DNA of 64,000 bases from Verrucomicrobiota bacterium. Lineage in GTDB: Bacteria > Verrucomicrobiota > Verrucomicrobiia > Chthoniobacterales > SZAS-18. Of this stretch, positions 37,010-46,722 are shown in pieces. Under the pieces are notes generated by a model that did not search any database, had not been told where the DNA came from, and saw nothing but the letters and a program-made list of their open reading frames with translations. The position numbers were made by a program, and so were the translations under genes. The stretch's first letter is position 1. The number at the start of each line of letters is the position of its first letter. The stretch spans positions 62,001 through 126,000 of the forward strand of contig JANXRG010000112.1 of NCBI GenBank assembly GCA_025353105.1, read 5' to 3'.

Positions 37010-38038
37010 TTAACGGGTCCGGCGCGGAATCGTCCGGCGCATTTCGCTGTCTTCAAATCCCATCTGCTTGCCCTCGTCGTAAACCACGCCGACGTCATAC
37101 GTGACGCCTGAGAGGATGGCGCTTGGGGTGGGTATCTGGCCCCTCAGACCAACCGTTGCGCGGTAGTAGCGCGAGCTGAATCCGCGGTCATAAGCGTCCG
37201 TCGTCACCGACGCCGCGGCCCTCGCTGAGCGCGACAAGGGACGGGCGACGCCGTCCACCTTGGTATCCGAGATCAGCAGATCGCCATAAAGCTGCATCGC
37301 CCTTCCATACAGCTTGTAATCAAACGCGCCGAAGTACTGCGTATTTTGGAACGACGCGTTGGCGTACGGCGAATAGCGGACCTCGGACAGCGCGGTTCCG
37401 TCCTGCCGGAAATAACTCGCGCCCACGACCATCGATAGTTTGTCCGACGTAAAGCCGGACGTGAAGGACGCCCCTCGGGATGACCCGCCCTTGCCGGTGG
37501 TCCCATAAAACAAATCGACCTCGGTCCCGTTATACTTTGGGGCGCCCGGGCCGTCGAGCAGCACGAAATTCACGGTGCCCGCGACGGCATCCGAGCCGTT
37601 GGCGATCGATGGGCCGAACTTTGCGACTTCGACACGGCTGATGGCAGCGAGCGGGATGGCGTTGAGCGCGGGGAGACTTAAAGCGCGCCGGCCGTTGATG
37701 AGCGTGAGCGTGCTGCCTGGTCCGAGTCCGAGCAGATTGAGCTGTCCAAATCCGCTCAGGCCGGGAAATCCCACGCCCGCGGAACCGCCGGTCGTCGACC
37801 CGGGCGAAAGCAAGGAACTAGTCGTCGCGGGGTCCGCCGAAAATGAACTGATGACGAGCGGCACATCGCGACTCGCCGCGAGTGAAGCGGAATCCGCAGC
37901 GATCGGTTGGGCCGCGTCCTGCGCGGAAACTGCCGAAACGCCGAGGGCCAGGAAAGTGGCTGCGGCGCCAAATCGAATCAAGAGGCCGCGACGTAGGGAG
38001 GGGCGTGGGCGCCGGTGAGATCGAGCGGGAAAATCCAT
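37010..38038 (-). pseudogene. TonB-dependent receptor, truncated after the plug and first barrel strands
   Basis: 342 codons from ATG 38038. It has a signal region (LLIRFGAAATFLALGVSAVSA), then the plug domain: FPGLSGFGQLNLLGLGPGSTLTLINGRR, PLAAISRVEVAKFGPSIANGSDAVAGTVNFVL. Barrel-like strands follow (GASFTSGFTSDKLSMVVGASY, YRATVGLRGQI), and the frame ends with an unrelated PRRTR stop. Outer-membrane receptors of this type run 800-1100 residues with a C-terminal aromatic strand, so about two thirds is missing. It could be a remnant or a chimeric assembly. Confidence 0.7.
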
Positions 38039-38218
38039 GGGTGCGACTCCTGGCCTTGGGAACATTTATTTTCGGCTGCCCCATAATGTGTCCGCTTTCG
38101 CCCGCCGTGTCCACCCTCGCGGCGTTGGTTCGGTGCGGTGGGCTGCCAGCCGTCCAAACGGTGGCGCAGGTTTGTCTAAGATTCGCCGGGGTCAAATCGT
38201 CTTGTTGGATAAGGACCC

Positions 38219-38848
38219 ATGCCGCTCTATCTCGTGCCCAAGCCCCAGCGCCACCGAATGATGCTCATGACGTCGTGGTCGGTGACGATCCATTTGGGTG
38301 CCATTGGCGGGATGGCCCTGATGCGTCCGGCAGCCACGGGGCCGGAACCGGCGATCGACGCAAGCAAGCAGGGTCGAATTGAGTTCGAGGAGCCACCGGC
38401 GGAACCCGATTCGATGCTGGAACCGGCGATCGAGCGAAAGTTGGAACCGGAAACGCAGAGGGTAAGCGATTGGGCCGATGAGATGCCGACCCCGACGCCG
38501 CCGGCCGCAAAGACGGCGATCCAGTTGACCACGAAGTCACCCAGGCCGTTGGCCGTTTCGCGTGTGACGAGCGCGGTGAATCATTCGATGAATCGACCAG
38601 CGGTCGCTTCAATCGGCGCGTGGGTGACCCCGAAACCGTCTTATCCGGATCAAGCGCGGCGGCGGCGAGTCCAGGGCTCGGGCGCGGTGCGCGTGACGAC
38701 CGGCGCGAATGGCCGGGTGGTGCGCGCCGAGATGGCGCCGGGGATTGAACCCAATCTCGATGCGGCGACGATTAGTTTCGCGCGCGCGGCCTGGATGGGT
38801 CCGCCGAATGCGACGCGCCTCGTCGCGATCACGTTTGTGCTTGAGTAG
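38219..38848 (+). CDS. TonB-like energy-transducer protein
   Basis: 209 aa. An N-terminal hydrophobic stretch (MMLMTSWSVTIHLGAIGGMAL), a Pro/Glu-rich periplasmic linker (residues 40-120), then a TonB C-terminal-type domain: PSYPDQARRRRVQGSGAVRV, followed by DAATISFARAAWMGP and VAITFVLE. The YP-x-x-AR motif is diagnostic. It is divergent from the truncated receptor gene with 180 bp between, so the two once formed a receptor/energiser pair. No ExbB or ExbD gene is nearby. Confidence 0.8.
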   Translation: MPLYLVPKPQRHRMMLMTSWSVTIHLGAIGGMALMRPAATGPEPAIDASKQGRIEFEEPPAEPDSMLEPAIERKLEPETQRVSDWADEMPTPTPPAAKTAIQLTTKSPRPLAVSRVTSAVNHSMNRPAVASIGAWVTPKPSYPDQARRRRVQGSGAVRVTTGANGRVVRAEMAPGIEPNLDAATISFARAAWMGPPNATRLVAITFVLE

Positions 38849-38880
38849 GGCGCCGCCGGCGCGCGTCGCTCCGCCACCTG

Positions 38881-39010
38881 TCATCCTGAGCGAGCGTAGC
38901 GAGTCGAAGGACCTCTATTTTACCCCTGCGCGCGAACGAAGCGGCACATCGGGGCGAATCATCCGAGCCGGAAAGCAGTTTGAGGTCCCTCGACTTCGCT
39001 CGGGATGACA
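38881..39010. repeat. Inverted-repeat intergenic element (TCATCCTGAGCGAG type)
   Basis: Left arm TCATCCTGAGCGAGCGTAGCGAGTCG at 38881-38906 and an imperfect inverted right arm CGACTTCGCTCGGGATGA at 38991-39008 enclose about 85 bp without a gene. Elements with this arm sequence are familiar in the intergenic regions of many bacteria and behave like small non-autonomous repeats or transcription stop/stem-loop units. Confidence 0.7.
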
Positions 39011-39075
39011 AAACGATTTGAGCTCTCGCTTCTCCGCGTCGCCAAACGACATCGCATGAGCGATAATGCCGGGGC

Positions 39076-40251
39076 ATGCCAACTTCCGCGCACCGTAAGC
39101 CGAGGATCATCTGCGCGGTCGTCATTGCCCACGTTCCGGAAAATTCCTCCGGGAACACCTGGGCGTTTCTCAACTGGGCGATCGGCCTCCGCGAGTCCGG
39201 CTGCGACGTGTGGCTCGTCGAGCATCTCGATCGCAAGGCGCTCAAGGCTTCGCCCGACGGCGCCGATGCTGTCAGCCTCAACGAGGGGCTCTGGCATCGC
39301 ATTGTCGAAGAACTTGGCTTCGCAGGACGCGCCACGCTTTTCCTGGATGATCAGGCGGACACCGCAGAAGACTTCACGCGTTGGGCGGCAGAGGCCGACG
39401 CGCTAATCAATCTTTCGGGTCAATTCAAACTCCATCATCGCGTCGCCCATGTGCCGCGGCGAGCTTACGTCGATCTCGATCCCGCCTTCACGCAGTTGTG
39501 GGCCGCGACGCTCGACGTGGACATGAATTTCGCCGGGCACACGGATTTTTTCACCGTGGGCACGCGTCTCGCCGCGGCGGACTTGCCCGCGACCGGCCGC
39601 ACCTGGCGGCCCACGCTCACGCCGGTCAGCCTCGCAAACTGGACTCGCGTGGACGACGCCCCGCTGCCGGTCGATCCGGCTGGCTGTTGGACCACGGTGA
39701 CGCACTGGCACGGTTACAAGACCATGACGTGGCAGGGTCGGCTCTACGGCGACAAACGAGAGAGCTTGGTGGGCGTGCGCGAGCTTCCCCGACAGGGCGC
39801 GAGACTGCTGGTGGCCACCGACATGCAACCGGACTGGACCGACTACCAGGAATTTTCCGCCGCGGGTTGGCGCTTTATTAATGCGGCGAAGATCACCGCC
39901 GACGCGCGCGTTTACCGTCAATTTCTCGCCGCAAGCGTGGGTGAGTTCTCGGTCGCAAAACAAGGCTACGTCTTGTCTCGCTGCGGTTGGTTCAGCGATC
40001 GGAGCGCCTGCTACCTTGCGCTTGGTCGACCCGTCGTGCTCGAGGAAACCGGCTGGAGCGAATTGCTTCCCAATGGCGATGGCCTGCGCGCGTGGACGAC
40101 GGTGGACGAGGCAGCCGAAGCGCTCAAGGATTTCGAGCGCGACCTGCCGCGGCATCGCGCGGCCGCGCGCCGCATCGCCGAGGAATTTCTCGACGCGCGG
40201 AAAGTGACCACGACCTTTCTGGCGCGACTCGACATTCATCCCGGGGAGTAA
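39076..40251 (+). CDS. Glycosyltransferase-like protein (GT-B type)
   Basis: 391 aa. An N-terminal Rossmann-like half (ICAVVIAHVPENSSGNTWAFLNWAIGL, GCDVWLVEHLD) and a C-terminal half with the GT-B donor-site pattern: EFSVAKQGYVLSRCGWFSDRSACYLALGRPVVLEETGWSELLPNGDGL, with the acidic residue after RPVVLEE. The ending is a helical tail (AARRIAEEFLDARKV). Neighbouring genes do not specify a sugar. It is 8 bp upstream of the tarD gene, so they may be co-transcribed. Confidence 0.65.
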   Translation: MPTSAHRKPRIICAVVIAHVPENSSGNTWAFLNWAIGLRESGCDVWLVEHLDRKALKASPDGADAVSLNEGLWHRIVEELGFAGRATLFLDDQADTAEDFTRWAAEADALINLSGQFKLHHRVAHVPRRAYVDLDPAFTQLWAATLDVDMNFAGHTDFFTVGTRLAAADLPATGRTWRPTLTPVSLANWTRVDDAPLPVDPAGCWTTVTHWHGYKTMTWQGRLYGDKRESLVGVRELPRQGARLLVATDMQPDWTDYQEFSAAGWRFINAAKITADARVYRQFLAASVGEFSVAKQGYVLSRCGWFSDRSACYLALGRPVVLEETGWSELLPNGDGLRAWTTVDEAAEALKDFERDLPRHRAAARRIAEEFLDARKVTTTFLARLDIHPGE

Positions 40252-40258
40252 TTTATCC

Positions 40259-41428
40259 ATGCGCATCGTCGATCTTCGCGAAAAGACCGCCCCGATTGCC
40301 TCCTCGATCGCAAACGCCTACATCGACTTTTCGAAGATGACCTGCTCGGTGGTGGCGGTGGTGACCGACGTCGTACGCGATGGCCGGCCCGTGGTTGGCT
40401 ACGGATTCAATTCGAACGGGCGCTACGGCCAGGGAGCACTGATTCGCGAACGGTTTCGGCCGCGTCTGCTCGAGGCGGACCCGGCTTCGCTCGTGGATTC
40501 CGAGCGCGACAATCTCGATCCGCACAAGATCTGGTCGACGATCATGAAGAACGAAAAACCCGGCGGCCACGGTGAACGATCCGTGGCGGTCGGCACGATC
40601 GACATGGCTGTGTGGGACGCGGTGGCGAAGATCGAAGGCAAGCCCCTGTTTCGATTGTTGGCCGAGCGCCACGGCACGGGCGCGGCCGATCCGCGCGTGT
40701 TTGTGTATGCCGCGGGCGGCTACTACGATCACGACAAGGGCCTCGCAGGCCTGCGCGAAGAGATGCGCGGCTATCTCGCGCGCGGCTATTCCGTCGTAAA
40801 GATGAAGATCGGTGGCGCGCCGCTGGCCGAGGATCAAAAGCGGATTGAAGCCGTGCTGGCGGAGCTGGCACCGGGGCAGCGGTTGGCCGCCGACGCGAAC
40901 GGCCGCTTCGATCTCGCCACCGCGATCGCGTACGCCCGCGCCCTCGAGCCGTACAATCTATTTTGGTTCGAGGAAGCAGGCGACCCGCTGGATTACGCGT
41001 TGCAGGCGGAGCTCGCGCAGCACTACAGCGGTCCGATGGCCACCGGTGAAAATCTCTTTTCCACGGCGGACGCGCGAAACCTGATTCGCTACGGCGGCAT
41101 GCGGCCGGATCGCGACTGGCTGCAATTCGATTGCGCCCTGAGTTACGGCTGCGTGGAATATTTGAAGACGCTGGAAATGCTGCGCGAGCACGGTTGGAGC
41201 CCCAGCCGGTGCGTCCCGCATGGGGGCCACCAGATGAGCCTCGCCATCGCCGCCGGTCTGGGACTCGGTGGTAACGAGAGCTATCCGGATCTGTTCCAGC
41301 CTTATGGCGGATTTCCCGACGGCGTGGAAGTGCGCGACGGCTACGTCACGCTGCCCGAGCTGCCGGGCATCGGCTTCGAAGGAAAATCGGATTTGTATCG
41401 CGAACTGAAGAAGCTGAGCGACGTTTGA
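40259..41428 (+). CDS. tarD: D-tartrate dehydratase
   Basis: 389 aa of the enolase superfamily and closely matching characterised D(-)-tartrate dehydratase in all key blocks: MRIVDLREKTAPIASSIANA, YGFNSNGRYGQGALIRERF, EKPGGHGERSVAVGTIDMA, the KxK base site YSVVKMKIGGAP, ADANGRF, the acidic pair FWFEEAGDPLD, MATGENLF, the general His in VPHGGHQMSL, and GGNESYPDLFQPYGG. Product is oxaloacetate from D-tartrate, with Mg. Together with the TtuC-like dehydrogenase it gives two tartrate routes in this region. Confidence 0.92.
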   Translation: MRIVDLREKTAPIASSIANAYIDFSKMTCSVVAVVTDVVRDGRPVVGYGFNSNGRYGQGALIRERFRPRLLEADPASLVDSERDNLDPHKIWSTIMKNEKPGGHGERSVAVGTIDMAVWDAVAKIEGKPLFRLLAERHGTGAADPRVFVYAAGGYYDHDKGLAGLREEMRGYLARGYSVVKMKIGGAPLAEDQKRIEAVLAELAPGQRLAADANGRFDLATAIAYARALEPYNLFWFEEAGDPLDYALQAELAQHYSGPMATGENLFSTADARNLIRYGGMRPDRDWLQFDCALSYGCVEYLKTLEMLREHGWSPSRCVPHGGHQMSLAIAAGLGLGGNESYPDLFQPYGGFPDGVEVRDGYVTLPELPGIGFEGKSDLYRELKKLSDV

Positions 41429-41819
41429 TCTACAAATGGATCAGGCGACGCCAACGGCGTCGAGTCTGCCAGCCCAGGGTTGCCCCAACCCTGGGTTTCA
41501 CGCCAAAAATCAAATCGAACCGCAACGCGGTTCCGTCCTGCCGCTGGGCCTCGAGCTCAACGCGCACGCGTGAAGGCCACAATCACGTTGCGGTTGGAAT
41601 TCGCGGCGCAAAAGACCCGGGGTTGCGGCAAACCCCGGGCTGGCAGAGATCGTTGCTGCATGGTGGAACGCGACCTCCGGGCGCGTTGGCCAGAACAAAT
41701 GCAGCCCGCGCCCGCGGGCTGCCAAATCCCTTCGCATCGTGCCCGGAGGGCACGATCCACCTTGTTCGGCGCCCTGCGGTGTCCCGATTGCGAGGCGACG
41801 TGATTGGGCGCGTCGCGCC
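41429..41819 (+). repeat. Composite intergenic repeat, copy B (modules Y then X)
   Basis: Inverted homologue of 11403-11784. Block Y spans 41446-41540 and includes GCCAACGGCGTCGAGTCTGCC and AACCGCAACGCGGTTCCGTC. Block X spans 41661-41767, with a GCCCGCGCCCGCGGGC core and GATCCACC at its end. Y itself lies in an inverted pair: GTCTGCCAGCCCAGGGTTG (41464-41482) versus AAACCCCGGGCTGGCAGAG (41630-41648). The TldD/PmbA remnant begins immediately after. No gene is supported inside. Confidence 0.75.
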
Positions 41820-42397
41820 CTACACCGCGTCCGAGAGGCTGGTGAAGGTGAAGTCGCGTTGGACCATCGGCGGAATCATGCTGCCGTTCGTGCCTCGGGT
41901 TTTCCGAGCGCCTCTATGTTGTTCAGCATGATCACCGGGCTCTCGTTGAATCGCATGTTCTTGATCGCGTAATTGATCTCACCGTTCTCGATGTAGAGCG
42001 TGCCGTCGCGCGTCAGGCCGGTTTGCAAAAGGGTCTGCGGGTCCACCTCGCGGATGTACCACAGTCGCGTGATAAGCATGCCCCGCTTCACGCCTTTCAC
42101 CAGTTCATCGAGATTGGATTTTCCCCCGGCCATGATGAGCCCGGGATCGCCTTCGAACTGGGCGATGCCGTTCCGGCCGAAACCGCCGCCGAAATTGGGC
42201 GGTGCCTCCTCATCCGCGATGCCCAGCTTTTGCGCCCAAAAGCGGGAGTAACCCAGATTTGCCACCGCGCCGTCCTTGATCGAGGCGACCCCCGGGTTCG
42301 CTCGGCCATCCGGCTCGGCCTGCACCGACGGCGCCATGCGCAGCCGACCAGCGAGAGGGGCCGAGGCCCGCGAGCCACGTCGCCGGCTCGGAGGCAT
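41820..42397 (-). pseudogene. TldD/PmbA metallopeptidase, C-terminal fragment with frameshift
   Basis: Fragment of the TldD/PmbA C-terminus: DGAVANLGYSRFWAQKLG, GDPGLIMAGGKSNLDELVKG, RGMLITRLWYIREVDPQTLLQTGLTRDGT, AIKNMRFNESPVIMLNNIEALGKPE. The frame then shifts: the family ending GSMIPPMVQRDFTFTSLSDAV is in the next frame and ends at a TAG at 41820. One G seems to be missing near 41891 (after CCCGAG). The N-terminal about 250 residues of the family are absent; the frame upstream of about 42330 has no family similarity and runs into the CHAD operon region. Broken gene. Confidence 0.78.
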
Positions 42398-42517
42398 TGG
42401 TCGCGTTGCATTGAGGCGCGTGATATCCTGAACGTTCGATGCTCACCCGGGTTTCGACGGAAGGTCCGTCGAAATCTTGGCGGGCGTTTGGGCAGTCATC
42501 ACGAAACGAGGATCATC

Positions 42518-42703
42518 ATGAAAGCCAAAACCACCACTCCAAGCCGCAAACTCGGCGACGACCGGAACGAGCCCGCGAACAAGCAGCGGAAACGCGATCA
42601 GAATTTTTCCCAGTCGCGCGACGTCCACGAGAACCGGGGCACGGTCCAAAGCCGGCTAGCCGGCGGGACATCCACGCCAAGTGGCAAAACGAAGAAGCGC
42701 TGA
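42518..42703 (+). CDS. Small basic hypothetical protein
   Basis: 61 aa, MKAKTTTPSRKLGDDRNEPA followed by more Lys/Arg/Gln-rich sequence ending TPSGKTKKR. A purine-rich ribosome-binding site (GAGGAT) lies 5-10 bases before the ATG. Disordered and highly charged, it may be a nucleic-acid-binding or stress protein. It is 26 bp upstream of the CHAD protein gene and probably co-transcribed. Confidence 0.5.
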   Translation: MKAKTTTPSRKLGDDRNEPANKQRKRDQNFSQSRDVHENRGTVQSRLAGGTSTPSGKTKKR

Positions 42704-42729
42704 CTCCGTATTTCTGCGGGCGACGAGTC

Positions 42730-43737
42730 ATGAAACACGGGACCACCAGCGCGCGAGTCGATGGCGGGGACGTGCGGCACACGCTGAAGTCAATTTGGGC
42801 GCGCTACCGCCGACGGCTCTCGCGCTGCCAGAGGCGGCTCACGGAGGACGCGCTGCACGACATGCGGGTGCAAGCGCGGCGGCTGTTGGCCTGCGTGGAA
42901 GTCCTTTCGCCGATCGCGGGTGGACTGGCGGAATCCGCGGCCATTCGAATGTCATTGCGAAAACGGCTTTCCGCCCTCGGTCCTTTGCGCGACGCGCAGG
43001 TGCATCTGCGTGATTTCGTCGGCGCGCTGGAGGCGCATCCGGAAATCAGCCCGCTCCTTCATGTCCTGCGGCGGCGTGAACGCCGGCTCTTGAAATCCGC
43101 GAGGTCGAAACTGGATCGGACCGGGACGCGGAAACTCGGTCGACGCATCGCGCGCTTCTCGGATCGGCTCGCCGCCGGTCTCGCTGACGCGGACGCGCCA
43201 GAGAAATTGCGGGGAGCCTTCGCGCGGACCGTGGCAGAGGCGCTGGCGGGATTGAATCGCGAGAGTCAGGCTGACTTTCGGGACCACGACGCCGTCCACG
43301 CCGTGCGGGTTTCACTGAAACAATTGCGCTACGGCGCGGAATGCCTGCCGACGGAGATGCGCTCCATCCGGCCCGCGGAACTCAAGCGCGTGCGGAAATT
43401 TGTCTCGTGGATGGGTCGGATTCACGACGTTGAGGTGCAGTTGGTGCGAATGGAAAAACTGATTGCAAAAGGTCACCTGCCGCGGATCCGCGCGAAATCG
43501 TACCGCACGGAACTAACCCGCCGCCGCGCCGCATTGATCCGGGAGTGCCTTGCGTTTCTGCGCCGGGGCCGGTCGCCCCGCGTGCTCAAGAGCGCGCCGA
43601 CCGATCCGGTTGTGCGTCGGTCGCGTTCGAAAACAATCGCGGGAAATTCGATCCCGGCGGGGCCGATCGGCGTCGCGAACGTTGGAGGTCGGCCGAACGT
43701 CAAACCTTCGGCGTCGGCTTCTTCGCTTCGGGGATGA
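42730..43737 (+). CDS. CHAD-domain protein
   Basis: 335 aa from ATG 42730. The CHAD domain spans most of the protein: the His-containing first repeat DALHDMRVQARRLLACVEV, the Arg/Lys-rich SLRKRLSALGPLRDAQVHL, and the second repeat DHDAVHAVRVSLKQLRYGAE with the partner pattern RIHDVEVQLVRM. CHAD proteins bind inorganic polyphosphate and often localise to polyphosphate granules. The C-terminal about 50 residues are basic and likely disordered, and overlap the start of the opposite-strand membrane protein gene. Confidence 0.83.
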   Translation: MKHGTTSARVDGGDVRHTLKSIWARYRRRLSRCQRRLTEDALHDMRVQARRLLACVEVLSPIAGGLAESAAIRMSLRKRLSALGPLRDAQVHLRDFVGALEAHPEISPLLHVLRRRERRLLKSARSKLDRTGTRKLGRRIARFSDRLAAGLADADAPEKLRGAFARTVAEALAGLNRESQADFRDHDAVHAVRVSLKQLRYGAECLPTEMRSIRPAELKRVRKFVSWMGRIHDVEVQLVRMEKLIAKGHLPRIRAKSYRTELTRRRAALIRECLAFLRRGRSPRVLKSAPTDPVVRRSRSKTIAGNSIPAGPIGVANVGGRPNVKPSASASSLRG

Positions 43738-44041
43738 GGTCCGAATTCCGGATGGCCATCAACACGCCGAAGATGATCACCAGCAGGGGGATCTCGACGT
43801 CGACTCTCAGGTAGCCGAAGGAGCGCAGGAGGGAGAAGAACGAACAGACGAGCAGAAAGACCGCGGGCAGAAACGTGTCGCGGTTGAATCCGCTGACGGC
43901 GATTAGGTAAATGCCAGCCGCAGCGAGTCCGACGGTCCAGAACATCTCCCACGATGAAAGAATCTGCATCCGCTCGAGCAGCCAGCCGAGTCCGACCACC
44001 ACGATGATAAACGGAACGAGATATTTCTTGGTGGGGCTCAT
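43700..44041 (-). CDS. Small membrane protein
   Basis: 113 aa with four hydrophobic segments: YLVPFIIVVVGLGWLLER, MFWTVGLAAAGIYLIAV, FLPAVFLLVCSFFSLL and PLLVIIFGVLMAI. The pattern resembles LiaF-type/DUF5668 transmembrane domains. Its 3' end overlaps the last 38 bp of the CHAD gene on the opposite strand. It is 11 bp downstream of the CapA-domain stop and shares that strand. Confidence 0.7.
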   Translation of the reverse strand: MSPTKKYLVPFIIVVVGLGWLLERMQILSSWEMFWTVGLAAAGIYLIAVSGFNRDTFLPAVFLLVCSFFSLLRSFGYLRVDVEIPLLVIIFGVLMAIRNSDLIPEAKKPTPKV

Positions 44042-44052
44042 GATGGCGAAAT

Positions 44053-46722
44053 TTAAGGGCGAGATTCCTTGATCGTCAATTCCCTACCGGGCTGCGCGGC
44101 GACCGCCGGGTGTCCGCGCTCATCCAATTGAACCGGGATAATCCGGTATGAAGGTCCGACGCCTCGCAATGAGACGCTGAGTTCAACCAGATTGCCCGCA
44201 TTCCAGTCTGGCAGCGTGGGGCCGCCATCGAATACCAGATTCCCCAGCGAATAAAAGATTAGGCAGCCATGGTAAGAGTCGACTGGCTGCACGCAGTGTG
44301 GATGCGAGCCGATCACGGCATCGACTCCATGGTCGATGAGCCATCTGGCAAATTCGCGCTGTTCCGTCGTCGTGCGCCGGGAGTTTTCGTCGCCCCAATG
44401 GACTAGGCAGAAAACCGCCGCCGAGTCGGAGCGCGCCTGCGAAATTGCCTCGGCGAAGGGCTGACGAAAAGTCGCGCTCGCGATGAATCCGGTGGTTGCA
44501 TCCGGACCGGGCGAGGAGACCGCATCGATTGCGAGGACGGCGACCTTTGCTCCATTGGGGAGGCGGAACTTCCGGGCGGCCGCCGCTTCGTCGCTCGTGG
44601 ATCCGGCTCCAAGGGGCGTGACGCCGGCAGCGGTGAGATGCGCCTGCGTGTCGGCCAGCGCCCGCGGGCCAAAGTCGAGTGTGTGGTTGTTCGCCAGGCT
44701 GACCGCGGCAAAACCGGCTTGCCGCAGTGCGGCTGCCGCCTCCGGGGGAGCCCGGAAGATGTAACGGGCATCGGCTTTCGGCGCGCCCGCGTCAGAAATT
44801 ACACACTCCAGATTCGCCATCGCCAAATCCGCTCCCGTCAGGACGCCTGCAATCTCCGCGAGCGGATTGTCGCCGGCTCGAATGGAATCTCCGACGCTTC
44901 AGGCCAGCATCACGTCGCCACCGAAAAGGACCGTCGCGGTGTCCCGCGCCGCCGGTGCGCGATACAAATCGAAATCCTCGCGCGTCCGCGTCCGGAGCAA
45001 TTGTCCGAGCGAAATCAATTCCGGTTTTCCCTCGAGCTGGTGCGCGAGGAGGTCATTCGCGTCCAGCACGCCCAGCGGCGGACGGTCCTCGATGACCGCG
45101 GCGACATGCGTCCCAAGGTGAATAATCACGCCGCTCTCAATCATGGCTTCGTCGATCCGGGCCTGCCCAAGCCGGACCTTCGTGCCAAGCAGATCGAGCC
45201 GGGCGCGCAAGCCCTTGGGATCGGACCACGGAATGCGATGACCCGTGCGTCGCAGTGCGGCGATGACAAAGTTGGCGCAGTCTGCGCCCTGCCTGGTTTC
45301 AGGCCCCGTGTCCGCCTCAATTCGCAGCTCGCCGCCGCCCAGCAGGTAGGGCAGTCCGAACGACTCCAGCACCGCGGACTGGAAGCCGGTTCCCTTTCCC
45401 CGGCGAATTTCGATTTCCTCCGTTTCCCGAATGGTCGCGCCGGTGCGCACTCGTGCCTTTACCCGCACACTTCCAAGCCCTGTGCTCCGATCGAAAAACG
45501 GACGCAGCGACGCAAGATCAAGCGACGGACCCGCGGACCGCAGCAGTGTCTCGGTCCATCTGGGGCGTGGCGGCGCGTCGGCGGCGAAGCCCAGAAACTC
45601 GGCGTTCATCGCGACCAGGTTGCAGCTTGGATACGTGGGCGTGAGAACGATCCATTCCACCTGGCCGGCCTCCGCGTACCAGGGCTTCGCCATCAGCTCG
45701 AGCGTGGCGCTCTCCGATTCCTGGATGCGCCACACGCCATCGGTTGAAGGCTCGCGGTCCTTCAATCCGAGCGCATAGTGCGGCGCCTCGGCCACCCAGC
45801 CGTCGAGTATCTGCTTGAATCGCTCGGGCTGGTGGCGGACGAGAAGTCGGTTGCGCTGCGCGAGCAACAACGACCGCAGCGTCTCAGGCGCCTGCGTCAC
45901 GTCGTAGGCCGGCACCTCCCGGCTCGAGGCGCGGAGTCGCTTGGCCAGCTCGGAGCGATCGTTCGCTATGATGGCGTGCGGTTCGAATTGCACCGACGCG
46001 GTCGGCAGCGACAACGCCGCGCGCAGGGCGAGCTCGAGCAGCCGGTGCGCTTCGGCATCGTCCTTCAAGAATGGCCGCGAGATGGAAATCGTGACCGCGC
46101 GGAGGTTCCGGCGCTCGACGGTCCACCGCCAGATGCGATCGAACGCAGCTTGCTGGCGTTCGGTCGGCAGGCCGGCGAACGAATCCAGGTCGATCGAGAC
46201 CACCAGTGGCGGCCCATCGCGCCAGGTCCGGCGCAACGCTTCAAAGTCCGAAACCCGATAACGTTCGCGAAATGATCCCGTGGCGCGCGGTGCGGCCTCC
46301 AGGTGGCCGTCCAGGAATTCGCGGGCCTCCCGCTCGCGTAACTTCTTCTCATTCGACGGCAATCGCTCGCCAGGAACCCAAATCACATTCGCAAAGGGCG
46401 CCGGCATAAGCGGCTCGATCCAATCGAAACACTGGATGGTTCCGTCGCGCCGCCAAGCATCGAGCACGGCCTGGCGATCCACGATGGACGCGACGCGCCG
46501 GATTCTCTCGCGGATGAAATCGGAATCGAAAATGCCTGACGCATCCGAATGCGCATCGAACAAAATCAGAGTGTGCGGCTCCTCAAGGTCGAGTCGCTGG
46601 GCGAGCCAGTGGAAGGACCCGGCGTGATTGTCCTCGATGTAGATGGGCAGCGTGAGATCGGCGGCTTGTGCCCTCAACGCGATGCACGCGCTGACCAGGC
46701 ACAACCAGCGCGACGCGTTCAT
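44053..46722 (-). pseudogene. UPF0489 - NlpC/P60 - CapA three-domain exported protein with in-frame TGA
   Basis: One 890-codon frame from ATG 46722. A signal peptide ends near residue 20 (ACIALRAQAA). Residues about 25-290 match UPF0489 (IEDNHAGSFHWLAQRL, ILFDAHSDASG, VVSIDLDSFAGL). Residues about 445-560 are NlpC/P60-like: LPYLLGGGELR, the nucleophile in GADCANFVIAAL (about 482), GTHVAAVIED. From about 600 comes a CapA/poly-gamma-glutamate metallophosphatase domain: FGGDVMLA, MANLECVISDA, SLANNHTLDFG, GSHPHCVQPVD. TGA is codon 608 (44899-44901), directly after FGGDVMLA where Arg or Gly is usual (CGA to TGA fits). The gene overlaps the preceding glycan-binding gene (ATGA). Confidence 0.8.
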
